Shown one piece after another: positions 10,293 through 21,169 of a stretch of DNA of 64,000 nucleotides. Below the pieces are notes generated by a model. That model was not told where the DNA came from and made no database searches. It saw only the letters and a list, made by a program, of their open reading frames with translations. Numbering within the stretch: position 1 is the first letter of the stretch; every line of letters starts with the position of its first letter. The DNA is from Eupeodes corollae (lineage: Eukaryota > Arthropoda > Insecta > Diptera > Syrphidae): NCBI RefSeq assembly GCF_945859685.1, contig NC_079149.1:84187073-84251072 (forward strand), given 5' to 3'. The position numbers and the translations under genes are program-made.

Positions 10293-11490
10293 AATTATGG
10301 GAGACTTCAATGGTAGGGTTGGAGACAACCGAATAATTATTAACAAAGGGAGACAACCTGAATTATTTGCAGAATTAAGGGCAGCAAGAGAGATACAGAT
10401 CAAACCTAGATGAAGGACTTATGCTAGTAAATCAGAGACTAGTTGAAACCATCAACGGAACAGATGAGCTAACAACCTGTATAGTCACAGCCACAGACCG
10501 CTCCAATCGAGACAAAGGGAGAACAGCCTTATTATGATTGGGAATGCGAAGCAGCCAGAAAAAAGTCGTTCGCATTCTTAAGGATATTGACAAAAACTGG
10601 AACTACAAACGCGAAATACCTATACCAAGAAGCAAACAAAAAGTACAAAACTCTGTGCGAAGAAAAACAAAAAGCATACACTCTCACACTAGCATTGAAA
10701 CTAAAGGATGTTAACGATAGCAGATCCTTCTGGAAGATCGTGAAACCAATAAACGGCACAACTCTTGGGCAGAATATAAAAGTTGATGCTTCTATGTTAG
10801 CAACCCATTTCGAGAAGCTCCTGAACAACAATCTCAATGAAAACGAACTTCACTTTGCGCTGCTATTTTTGGAAGTAGAGCTAGATTGCCCAATAACTGC
10901 AGTAGATGTAAGCAGGGTCATTTCCCGCTGCAACACTAACAAAGCTCCTGACGAAGACCGTATTCCATATGAATTCTTCATAAATTCAACTGAAACTTTT
11001 CCAGAAGAGCTTACAAAGGCTTACAACTCTATTTTTAATTTTGGAAAGGTACCGGAAAGCTTCAAGAAGAAAAAATATTTCCTTTACTAAAGAAGGGTGA
11101 CCCAAAAGATCCAATCAATTACAGAGGAATCTCGTTCCTCAATACAGTGACAAAAATATTTACTGGGATTATGTTGCAGAGACTGACGAACTGGATGGGA
11201 GACAACGATATACTCAGTGAGTTCCAAGCGGGTTTCCGAAAAGACTACTCCACCGTTTACAATATTTTTTCCCGAGCTAGAAGTATAAGATATTTTGTCA
11301 AAAAAATCTTCAGATTACCATACAACTATCGAAACTACATGGTACATCTGGAAACAGGTTTACCACCGCTTTATATACACACTCTCGAACTTCATTTCAG
11401 CTACATCCAGAAAGTCATGGCACTATCGAGCAACCGTCTCCCTTACAAAGTACTAAAGTATCTCCAAAGGGGAAATCTGCAATTTTTTAA
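10292..11490 (+). mobile_element. LINE A: internally deleted non-LTR retrotransposon
   Basis: The junction with the Tc1 transposase lies near 10292 and opens with an endonuclease motif (IMGDFNGRVGDN). After decayed linker sequence, a forward frame (10587-11090) carries the pre-palm region (NKAPDEDRIPYEFFI). Shifted frames continue with KKGDPKDPINYRGISFLN and EFQAGFRKDYSTV. The catalytic palm, including YADD, is deleted. The sequence jumps at about 11270 directly to the C-terminal region (KIFRLPYNYRNYMVHLETGL through FFNEW). The same C-terminal family, with an equivalent of that block, occurs on the reverse strand at 21170-22447. Confidence 0.82.
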
Positions 11491-14400
11491 TGAATGGGGT
11501 GGGGTAAGCAGCGTCCACAGTGTCCACAGCGTCATTTCGGAATACAATAATTAAGTCTAACAAATCCAAACCTATTCCCAAACCTAATCCTAAACCTAAT
11601 TCCCAACTTAATCCCCTACCTAATCCCAAACCTGATCCCAAAAAAAATATTGAAACTTAAACGGAAAACTTCTCCTACATCTGTAAAGCCTCCATCCAAA
11701 CGAGTTTCTTTTAAAACTTCTCATCCGGGTCTTGGTTTTTTGCTCTCCGATGGTTGATGCTCCTGCTAAAACAACCGCTTATACAAATTTCATCCATTCT
11801 CACACCATTAACCCTACTTCTTCTTCATGATTCCTCCAAATGTTAAGTTAACTAAACATTTATCTGAGGCCAATACTAATGATCGGTATGTTATGTCCCG
11901 TCTTAGAGACCACAAAATCTACAACAATGTTCGTCTTTACCTAGCTTTCCTGCACGACAAACCAGATTCTGTTTGCTTTGAAGGTAAAACAAATACAAAC
12001 ATTAAGGTTTTAATCTCCCAATAAGGCCTCCCTACCAAACGTGATACACTTATGGAAATATTCTTAAAATTTCATGATGGCCTTGAAATGTCTCCTCAAA
12101 AAGTGAGAGAAGACCTAACCTCCTTTGCGTAGTTTATCTCTTCAAAACGACTATCTCATATCCAAAAATCCCGTGCAGACATGAAGAAATACTATCGCTC
12201 CAACCTAAAGACCACTAAACCTAAATGACTTAGCCTTTACTATCAAAATGTAAGAGGGTTAAGGTCTAAAACTTCTGCCGTCTTTAATAACTCCCAAAAC
12301 CTTCCTTATGACATTTTTGCCCTTACCGAAAGCAACCTCACACCTGATATCCTTAGTATTGAACTCTCACTAACGACTATTCCATTTATCGAATGGATGT
12401 CGTGGAATATTCGAGTAATACACACGGTCGTGGTATGCTTTTATACTCCGTATTCCCACTTCAATCGAATTTGAAGGTGTATCAGGTAAGGTTACACTAG
12501 GGTTATATTCGACCAGCCCAACAAATTAAAGCATACCAAGCCGCTGTTAATGCCATTGATTATCTGCTTGAACTAGTGCAACCTAATGATTTAATCATCG
12601 TTCTTGGAGACTTTAATCTTCCCCATATCAATTGGTCCACCTCAGATGATCAGACATCCTTCTTTCCAACTAACATCTCTTCTGAATCTAAATCTTAATC
12701 TAAATCGCTATTAATTGATCGTCTGTCTGATTGTGGTCTTTTTCAACTAAATGGTGTAGCAAACTTTATGGGGAGACACCTCGATCTCATATTCTCATCT
12801 AATTGCGATAACTGTGTTGTCTCCCCGAGCCCTCACCTTCTCTCAACTTTTTTGAAATGGAAAATTACTGTTATGATTTTCGTAGGGCTGATTTCACCAA
12901 ACTTAACAATCTTCTTAGCTCAGCCGACTTTGAATTAAGATCCCTCCACTTAACAGTTGAGTCCCTTGCGACTTGGTTTTATTTGATTCTTTCGTACTGT
13001 ATTGAAGAATCAGTACCGTTTTCTCGTAGAAAAGATTTCACCTCTGCTCCCCCTTGGTATAACAGAGAGCTCCGAAGCCTAAGAAATACCCGTAACAAGC
13101 TTTGGAAGATCTTTTTACAGTCCAAATCTGATACTGATCACAACAACTATCTTCTAGCCTATAATTCTTTCCAACAACCATATCAAATCTATTTGCTAAT
13201 TACTTTAGCAAATCGTATACTGAACATCTGCATGATCCTGATCCACACTACTTTAGTTATTTAGATGGTTGCACTCAAACCTCCCTTTCATCGTTTACAA
13301 TAACTGAAGAAATGGTACTTGCCAAAATCGTAAGCCTCAAAGAAAACTTTAGCCCTGGTCCTGATGGCGTCCCATCAGTTTTTCTAAAAAAATGTATGCA
13401 TTCTCTGTCAAAGCCTCTAACTGCACTCTTTGAACTCTCTCTTTCCCAAGGTGTGTTTCCTCATATATGGAAACATTCATTTATATTTCCCATTCATAAA
13501 CAAGGCAGTAAAACTGAAATTAACAATTATAGACCTATTGTTAAACTTTCATGCATTCCAAAACTTTTTGAAAGCTTAGTTTATGATTCCGTTTATTTCC
13601 ATTGCAAACCTTTATTCTCCCCCGATCAACATGGTTTTCTTAAAGTTAGATCCACTACGACTAACTTAATTGAATTTATATCCAAAGTTTTGTCAGCCCT
13701 TGAGAATGGGAAAGAAGTTGATGTTGTATACACTGATTACAAACAAAGCCTTTGATAATTTATCTCAAACTAAGAGCTCTAGGCTTTCCATCTATATTTA
13801 TAAACTGGATAAGCTCCTATCTTGCGAATAGCACTTATAGAGTCCTTTTCCGTAACTCAGTCTCCAGTCCTATACATGCAACTTCTGGAGTACCACAAGG
13901 TGAAGGTAGTCACCTTGGCCCCCTTCTCTTCGTCTTATCTGTTAACGATGTCTGTCTTAAATTAAAAAACTCAGATATCCTAATGTTTGCGGATGATAAG
14001 AAAATGTTTAAGATTATCTCTACTCCATCTGATTCCTTACTTTTACCAAATGATCTTAATATCTTTTTTGTTTGGTACATGCATAATTTCCTAGAGTTAA
14101 ATGTAGGTAAATGTAAACAAATGACCTTTTTGCGAAAACAAATCCCATCTCATAGAGTATACTACTTCCTTAATGACGCCGTCAACGTAGTCGATTCTAT
14201 TAGAGATCTTGGTATTATGTGTGACAAACACCTGAATTTCCATTCCAATTTTGACCAAATTATTAATAAAGCTAATAGATCTCTCGGTTTTATTAAGAGA
14301 TGGTCAAAAGAATTTTCCAACCCCTATGTAGCTAAAGCGCTTTACATTTCCCTAGTCCGTCCTCATCTTGAATATGCAATGCCAAGTATGGTTTCCCTTT

Positions 14401-14912
14401 TATGAAAACCATTCACTCAGAATTGAAAATGTTCAAAGACGTTTCGTTCGATTTGCCTTACGTGGCCGATCGACTAAAACTGATAGGTTTGCAGCCCTTA
14501 TATATTAGACGCAAAAACGCTGATATATTCCCCGGCACTCCTGAGTGATATTCATCTTAACACCAACCCTCGAAATCTGCGATCTGTTTACCTATTCTAT
14601 ATCCCTCATCACCGCACTAATTACGGGCACTTTGAACCAATGTCCAGAATTCTTCGTCACTGCAACGCTGCTATGGTAGTCTTCGATTTCAATCCCATCT
14701 GAAAGATATCCTTTACTTCTTCTTCCCTTTTTGAGTACGAATTCCCCGTCCCTTGTAATTTTAAGTCAAATAAAATCGAAATTGTTAGTTCTTGTACATT
14801 AAAGAGCTTTTATGTAGGCCTTAGGGCCCACAAGAATTAATGTTGTTAAGCTAGTGTTAAGTTAAGTTAAGTTATGATAGCTTGTATTAAGCTGAATAAA
14901 TAAATAAATAAC
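11490..14912 (+). mobile_element. LINE B: nearly full-length Jockey-like retrotransposon
   Basis: In order: an ORF1-like segment with proline/lysine repeats (about 11530-12230), an endonuclease start (LSLYYQNVRGLRSK at about 12235, then DLIIVLGDFNLPHINW at about 12590), and reverse transcriptase. The latter shows GPDGVPSVFLKKC, NNYRPIVKLSCIPKLFE, DQHGFLKVRSTTTNL, a slipped KAFDNL (about 13740), SGVPQGEGSHLGPLLF and the catalytic FADD (about 13990). The C-terminal thumb follows (SLVRPHLEYAMPS, about 14350). The copy ends in AATAAATAAATAAAT (about 14895-14910), a LINE-type tail. Many stops and shifts make it inactive. Calling it Jockey-like rests on overall motif style only. Confidence 0.85.
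11562..11642 (+). repeat. CCTAATCCCAAA-type minisatellite in LINE B ORF1
   Basis: Seven or so degenerate 12-bp units of the form CCTAATCCCAAA lie head to tail. Read in the LINE B forward frame they encode a PKPNPKPN-like proline/lysine/asparagine repeat, so they are probably a repetitive linker of the ORF1 protein. The CCTAA core resembles the arthropod telomere repeat by chance; the coding explanation is simpler. Confidence 0.75.
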
Positions 14913-15051
14913 TTCAAGCTAAAAGTCTCTAATATGAAAGCGAAAGATGCAAGTAACATGGTCATTTTTTTTGTAAGAATTTCCGTTATTTAAATAATTG
15001 GCAAACTAATAAAAAGTGACCAGTACTGCTATTTTTATGAACACAACTGTA

Positions 15052-16174
15052 TATGTGAATTGTATGATTTCATAACCAAAAGTCTACTTGTTGACAGTCA
15101 CATTCGACTCATGTGAGGCGACTCATTTTGACGTCTCATAACCATCGTTTCCAATTGACCACAAGTAAAATGAATTGCTTTTTATGTCGAAATGCTTTCT
15201 TTAGATGTAAATCAATTATTTAATTGTCAAGTCTGTGGTCGTCTTTCTTACATCAACTGATTTAAGACAAAATACATTTATACATTTCGGCTGACTGCGC
15301 TTGTCAATTGTGATAATTACACCAAACTATGAAATTAAATCTTATAAATCTTACGACATTTTTAAATCGTCCCAAAATTAAGTATCAGCAGTGTGAGGGA
15401 GTGTGTGAGACTGTTTATTGATTACACTAACTTAACGCTCGACTCACATTATCACTTTTTAATGTCGATGATTCAGCTTACCACAGATAGCTCGAAGATT
15501 ATCAAGGCGCAGTCATTTACCCTACGAGGAAAAGTCGTTGATCTTTCCATCCAAGAGGAATAATTTTATTCACTACATGTTTCAGTTTCAATAATAAAAT
15601 AGATCATAACATTCATACAAAAGCCCTTAGAGGATAGAAATTGTGTGTGTTTTTAAGTATTTTTGCTATTATTATAACTTTGATTAAATTCTTAAATTAA
15701 AGTTATAATTTGTAAAAATAGTTTTAGAATATTCCAATAATGTTAATAAATGATCTTTTTTTTTACTTCTGTGTTTATGAATCTTAAAGCTGATTCGGAG
15801 CTGGGCTTATCATTTCTCAATAACTCTTCAGGCATGCGTCGAAAATTGAGAATTTATACAGTTACAAGTTGAGGTTATTGTATTGTAATGTATTTTCATT
15901 TTAATGCTTTTCAACAGTGAAATATGGGCTTCACTTCGAAATAGTAGTAGTAAAATGTTTTAATATTTTTATACATATTTGAGTCTAACTTGAAAGAAAG
16001 TTATGTTGAAAGATTTAAAAAACTTACGAGAATGGCATAAAGAGTCGTCTATCGGGTAAGTAAAAAGATACAAATAATTTTACATTTAAGTACATTTATA
16101 AAAAAGATACAATTTTTGATTTTAGATAAATTTAAAGAGAAAATCCAAATTTTAAAGTTTTAAAGTGATGTGCG
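15052..16174. other. non-coding stretch, nothing recognised
   Basis: Flanking sequence to the right of the Tc1 element. No open frame of note, no inverted repeats with a transposon layout and no protein similarity were found. Confidence 0.4.
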
Positions 16175-16689
16175 TACAGTGAGAGGGTGGGTCAAAAAAT
16201 TATTTTTGAGAATTGAGAGTTCTAATAGCACTAAAGATTAATTGGCCATATGATATCCTTAGCACATATCGTCGCTCGAGAATTGGTTTCTTCCATACGC
16301 TCTTTCTAAATCGGTGATCAGATTTGCGCTACGTCTTTTCAATCCCGAGATATCCAACATCAATTTTGTTCCATATCCACCAAAATCAACATTTTCTAGA
16401 ATTGTTTTGTGCCATAAACAATTTTTTGGCGTTTGGGACATTTTTTCCATATAATTTTTGTCAAGTTTTTTGTCAGAATTGTTTTGTTCCACGTTCATAT
16501 TACGGTGACAAAATAGAAAAAATACTAAGAATGTTGAGAATTGGTTTGTCCTACGTGCACTTGTGTTTAAGAAATGCTATGTTTATGGGACAATGATCGC
16601 AAACAAAATTTTAGTATTGGTTTGTGCCATATCCATTATAATTGTGTAGATATCCGAGACAATTGTATGAAGTCGCTCGGGAAATGACA

Positions 16690-17663
16690 TTGCAAGTTAG
16701 GTTAGGTTAGGTTATAGTGGCTGTCCAAGATGGAAACGGACACACTTAGGCCAGTTTAATGGCCCATTGTGATACCACATGAATCTTGAGGCTTCCTCCT
16801 AAGCTCAATGGAACCAGCTAGCGTCCCTTACGAAACGTGAGAGGCTGATTATACTGATATGATTTAGATCGTTTAGATCGTTAAAGAAGAATTCTCCTAG
16901 GTAATTCTTGCGTTTTCGAGCTAAAGCAGGGCATGTGCAGAGAAGATGAAGAACCGTTTCTTCCTCTTCCTCGTCCATACAGCTTCTGCAAAAGTCATTT
17001 GAGAATACGCCTAGTCTCGTGGCGTGCTGTCCTATTAGACAGTGTCCGGTTATGACACTTATTATCGAGCTTATATGCGATCTGCTTAGAGAGAACAAGC
17101 ACCTTGAACGTTTTATATCCAGTGTTGGCCAGATGTTTTTTGTTGCTTGACACGTGGAGATGTTGTTCCACCTGGTGCCTGCCCTCCTCGCAGCGTCTTG
17201 CATTAGCAACAGTTTACAAGTAGCGATTGGTATGCCAGTACTTGCCAAACGTGGTAGGATGGGCTGTACTGTACCGTTCCTGGCGAGTTCATCTGCCTTA
17301 CAGTTACCTGGAATGTCTCTATGGCCCGGCACCCAGCAAAGGTGAATATTAAACTGTTGCGCCATCTCCATTAAAGATGATCGACAGTTATGGACTGTTA
17401 TAGAGTTTGTACAGACAGAGTCCAGATATTTGATAACGGCCTGGCTATCTGAGAAAATACGGATATCAGATGTTGATATCAAGTTTTCTTTGAGCCAAGA
17501 CAAGACTTTCTTAATCGCCAAAAGTTCCGCCTGGAACACGCTACAATGATTGGGAAGGCGGAATGAGAGACTTAATTTCAGTCGTTCAGAGTACACACCT
17601 CCACCAACCCCTTCTTTGGTTTTTAAACCATCTGTGTAAAAAACATTTGCATTGCAAGTGCAT
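16690..17663 (-). mobile_element. LINE 3' end with intact RNase H domain (LOA/I-like)
   Basis: An uninterrupted reverse frame of at least 280 codons ends at 16805. RNase H motifs are all present: FYTDGLKTKEG (first aspartate, about 17630), FQAELLAI (glutamate), IFSDSQAVIKYLD (second aspartate) and WVPGHRDIPGNCKADELAR (histidine and last aspartate). The C-terminus has a zinc-knuckle-like pattern CRSCMDEEEEETVLHLLCTC. The 3' untranslated region ends in tandem CCTAA units (16694-16711 on the forward strand as GGTTAGGTTAGG). The copy is 5'-truncated at about 17663, as expected for target-primed integration. RNase H plus this tail suggests LOA or I clade, unconfirmed. Confidence 0.87.
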
Positions 17664-18266
17664 TAATAAAATTTTTGGAAAGGCTTATTGAAGTATGCCC
17701 CACCTTAAAATCCATCATACTATGGAGTGATTCATGTGTTCCGCAGAATAGGAACAAAATCAATTCCACCGCAATTAAAATGTTCCTGAACCGAAGTGGT
17801 GTAGAGATGATTGTCCAGAGATATTCCGAGCCGGGACATTGCTTAATTCAGGAGGTGGATTGCACGCATTCGGCAATCGATAAGTATTTGAAAAACCTAG
17901 GTCCACTGCACCTAGTCAAGCTTTTAACAAGCATGAACACAGACAAAGTTGAACTTTAAATTATTCAAATGCTTCCTGAAGATTTTGAGGCGTATTCCAT
18001 TTTGGCTAACAAAATGGACTTCAGCAAAGTACCTTTTTCCAAAGTAAAAATATTGCTTTATGAAAAAAAATTCGATTTTGAAATAAAATTTAAAAACTCG
18101 GCGAAAGAAAAAGAGTACAAAACTGTAAGTTTATTTAAGACAGCCACCAAGGGTGCACTACCAACACCGAAAAATCTCAAAAGAAAAAAAAAAAGACCTT
18201 AAAGACTTGTTACCGTTTTTACCTGAAATTGATAAGCATTATCTTAAAACATTGCTTAATATTTAG
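17664..18266 (+). pseudogene. transposase-like C-terminal region (DUF7869-like)
   Basis: The forward frame reads KFLERLIEVCPTLKSIILWS, then DSCVPQNRNKINSTAIKMF, then QRYSEPGHCLIQEVDCTHSA, and later EDFEAYSILANKMDFSKVPF. The WSDxCxxQNRN...GHxxxEVDxxHS pattern is that of an RNase H-like catalytic core found in many arthropod repeat-encoded proteins (I recall it as DUF7869). The frame shifts once after VEL (17959) and again in the poly-A run near 18190, after which KDLKDLLPFLPEIDKHYLK completes the C-terminus. The N-terminal part is missing, replaced by the LINE. It presumably encoded the transposase of the inner element, but the superfamily name is uncertain. Confidence 0.6.
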
Positions 18267-19147
18267 AAACTAAAAAGTGATATCAGTAGAACTGCTTTTT
18301 TATTTTGTTTTTACCAAATTAATGTATTTACAATGTACTATCTTTTTGAGTAATGAATTAATAAGAATATTGTACTGTAAATGAAAACTGTGTTATAGCA
18401 AGAAAACTGCTTTAATTTTTGTTTGTTTTTTTATTTATTTTTAAAGAAAAATATTTATTTTTTATTTTTATTTTTTTTTAATAAAGACTTCATTGAAAAC
18501 AAATATATAATTGATTTTCTTTTAAAATTTTAGCATCCAACAACATCCTTTCTTGCCTTTCACAATATACGAGTATATTGATGAGAATTGGTTTGTGCCA
18601 TATTCATTTTTGTGTGTTCCACGTGTATGGAAAAAATATCATTTTCAAAATGTATGAGGTGGGATACAAGCCAAAAAAGTAGACTTTTGTGCTGATTAAC
18701 GTATCTTGTTAACGGTAAGGCAAAACACTTTGAAAATTGGCAGGTAAAGTCTTAATAAGACTAACTTCGGAGTACTAAGTACGCGAACCTTTAAATGCAT
18801 TTTTCTCGAAAAAGTGCCAATGGCGCATGGAACAAACCAATTCTCGGGTGACGATATGCAAAATATTTTTGAAATGGGTTGATTTTATCTGCCTCAAATG
18901 TATCTTAAAAGTTTTAACGTTTTCAACTTATTTACCATGATTGATTTTTTTATTTTTCAATTTTTTTAATATTGAAATGAGGTGGCTTTGACTTTCTGTT
19001 TTGTTCATTTCGTTATTAGAACTTTATTCAAAATAAAAACATTTTAAGGTTCTTCATCTTCAGTGTAGTCGCAAAATTGAAGCTTAGTTTAAATTTATAG
19101 TTGTTTTTGTGATTGCTTTCAAAATTTCTTTAAATTAATCTGTAGTA

Positions 19148-20876
19148 ATGGAACGTACTAGAAAGGCTTTCAAATGTCCTATATTTGCCGAGACTTGTGA
19201 TTTTAAGAATAATTTACTGCCCACTTACGAAGAGGTAATGAAATGTTATGAATGGAACAGGTACAATTTGAAAATTAATAAAAAGGAACCAACGTTCAAG
19301 GAAATAAGTGATATAGTGTGTGAAAAAATCGAATTTGTTTGGAAACAGGCATCACTACCGGTTGTTTCAACTACGAGATCATTACAAATGATAAAATCTT
19401 ATCATGGTAAGTGTAAAAAACTCCTTAAGTTCCATCCCAACATTCCTAAAAAGAAACTAGAGGAATTTGTTTCTGCTAGCAAAGTGTTATTTGACATTTC
19501 ATCTTGTAAATGCTCTGGTTTTCGAAATGCAATTGTCCAAAAGAGAGAAATGTACCACTGAATGAAAGAAATATTCTAAATGATCAAAGAACCACAAGGA
19601 AAATGATTACTAATTGGGAAGACAGATGTACTCGCTAGAAAAAATAATCAGAAAAGTTTGAAAAGAAAAATGGATATAAAAACATCAGCAACTGGCCTTG
19701 CGAAAACGTCTAAAAGTATTTCTGCTTCTGTTCATAACAATAGTCCACCAAAAGCACCATCGGATTCACGTGAAGATTCAGTTAGCGAAGATATTTTTAA
19801 AGTTGACGACTCCAAAGAAAAGGAAAAAAAAACAATAATCAAGTAACACCTGCGACCGTTATGGGGTATCAGACAGAGCGGCAGCTGCCATTGCTTCTAT
19901 AATCCTACAGGAATCTAAATTACCCATTATTGATAAAAATAAACTAAGAAGGGAGCGAAAAAGGCAAGAGAAAGTGTTCAAAATAAAGAATGTGTTTCTG
20001 AGATCAGGGCTTTATATTTCGAGGGTCGAAAGGACAAAACATTAGTCAACCGGAAAAGAAATGGAAAGTATTTCCCGCGAACAAGTGATCGAAGAACATA
20101 TGTCACTAACAAGCGAACCAGAGTCAAAATACTTAGGTTACATTGCGCCAACATCAGGTACTGCTAAATGTGTTGAACAAGAGTTTGTTAAGTATTTCCT
20201 GACGAAAACATTTCGTTGGAAAATTTAGAAGCTATTGGATGTGATGGTAACAATGTCAATGTTGGGAAATTTGGAGGATGTTGCATATGAATGAGCTGCC
20301 ATTCCGTCATTTATTTGCCCATATTGATGGCGTAACTTCGGGACCAAGAACATTTTCAGGAGTGATTGGAAAGGATCTGGAAAATTGCAAAAAAACATCT
20401 ATCGTTAAATTTAAGAGCATTCCAGGAGCTACGCTGCCGATAATGGACACGAAGAACCTAACTTCTGACGAACTTTATTTATTGAGGATCGTTTCAGCAG
20501 TTTTGACCGGAAGTTCTCCCGATTACCTAGCTGATAAGTCCCCCGGGAAGTATTCCCATGCTAGGTGGCTCACTAAAGCCAATCGTATTTTTCGTCTGTA
20601 TATCGGAACATCAACTCCTACGGAAAGTTTGATAGTGTTAGCAACTTACGTCGTGAAGGTCTATGTTCCAACTTGGTTCAATATCAAAAGGCAACCTACC
20701 TGCAAAGATGGAGCCAGCATTTATGGGGTTTAATCTCCAAAAGTTGCTATCTTTCCATAGAATATCAGACTATTATTGATCCTGTAATCAAACGAAACAG
20801 TTTCTTTGCGCTTTCAGAATTATTTCATCAATTGATGCCAAAATTTGACAGCAAAAAAGACTTTTGTGTAAATTGA
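19148..20876 (+). pseudogene. unassigned transposase-like gene of the outer element
   Basis: The start MERTRKAFKCPIFAETCDF opens a 137-codon frame ending in a CKCSGF cysteine cluster. Shifted frames continue with NERNILNDQRTTRKMITN, VSDRAAAAIASIILQESKLP, EIRALYFEGRKDKTLVNR, EHMSLTSEPESKYLG and LEAIGCDGNNVNVGKFGG. An intact block at 20278-20733 begins MNELPFRHLFAHIDGVTSGP and contains SPGKYSHARWLTKANRIFRL; the C-terminus reads DPVIKRNSFFALSE. I recognise this block order from repeat-encoded arthropod proteins but cannot name the superfamily. The conserved acidic residues in GRKD and GCDG are candidates for a DDE-type core. At least five stops or shifts make it a pseudogene. Confidence 0.6.
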
Positions 20877-21169
20877 TGTCAATTTAAAATCAAATATTTA
20901 AAAAGTTCCTTTTAATAAATCCAAGGAGGAGTTTTATCTTACTTTAGAAATGTATTACTCAATGCCTTTTTAAATTAAGAATTGGAGGCAGAAGGAGTTG
21001 TCTGAACTCAATAAAATTTGTTGTATTCATTCAAAACATCATTTCGCAACTTTTTACCGATATTAGAATCGAAAACTATGAAAAAAATGTTGCCATACAA
21101 ATGTGGCCCACCCTCTGTACGCGTTCATAGTTCACACTATTTTCAAATCAAATAAACTTTGTTAAGATT

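Larger units (their letters stand above)
9236..15049. mobile_element. Tc1-type transposon split by two LINEs
   Basis: The left terminus is CAGTTGTGTTAATAAAAATA and the right terminus is its inverse (TATTTTTATGAACACAACTG). Both are flanked by TA (9234-9235 and 15050-15051), the target duplication of the Tc1/mariner superfamily. A second AAAAAAAGCAGTGCATGAC motif at about 9431 repeats the terminus, as in elements with double binding sites. Reverse-strand transposase coding occupies about 9565-10292. LINE sequence then intervenes from about 10292 to 14912, and roughly 135 bp of transposon precede the right terminus. Without the insertions the element would be about 1.2 kb, a normal Tc1 size. Confidence 0.9.
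16265..18858. mobile_element. inner TIR transposon with subterminal repeats
   Basis: The left end CATATCGTCGCTCGAGAATT and the inverse of the right end CATATCGTCACCCGAGAATT match in 18 of 20 bases, and similarity runs on through GGTTT-TTCCAT. Related GAATTGKTTTGTGCCA motifs recur inside both ends at about 16395, 16475, 16535, 16612 and 18572, an array of probable transposase-binding sites. The forward gene at 17664-18266 is the remaining part of its transposase. A reverse LINE fragment (16690-17663) separates the left end from that gene. No clean target duplication was found (GCAC and GCAA are adjacent). Confidence 0.72.
16177..21117. mobile_element. outer TIR transposon with TA target duplication
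   Basis: The left end CAGTGAGAGGGTGGGTCA and the inverse of the right end CAGAGGGTGGGCCACA match apart from a four-base insertion after CAG. Both ends are flanked by TA (16175-16176 and 21118-21119). The enclosed forward gene at 19148-20876 is transposase-like and could be its own enzyme. A second complete inverted-repeat element (16265-18858) has inserted close to the left end. Removing it leaves an element of about 2.35 kb, a sensible size for one transposase gene. The superfamily could not be assigned. Confidence 0.72.

Noticed and set aside
11562..11642. CCTAA-type repeat as telomeric DNA
   Set aside because: The unit is 12 bp and in frame with the LINE B ORF1; a protein repeat explains it better.
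16694..16713. TTAGG tandem repeats as an interstitial telomere
   Set aside because: Only about three units, sitting at the 3' end of a LINE where such tails are normal.
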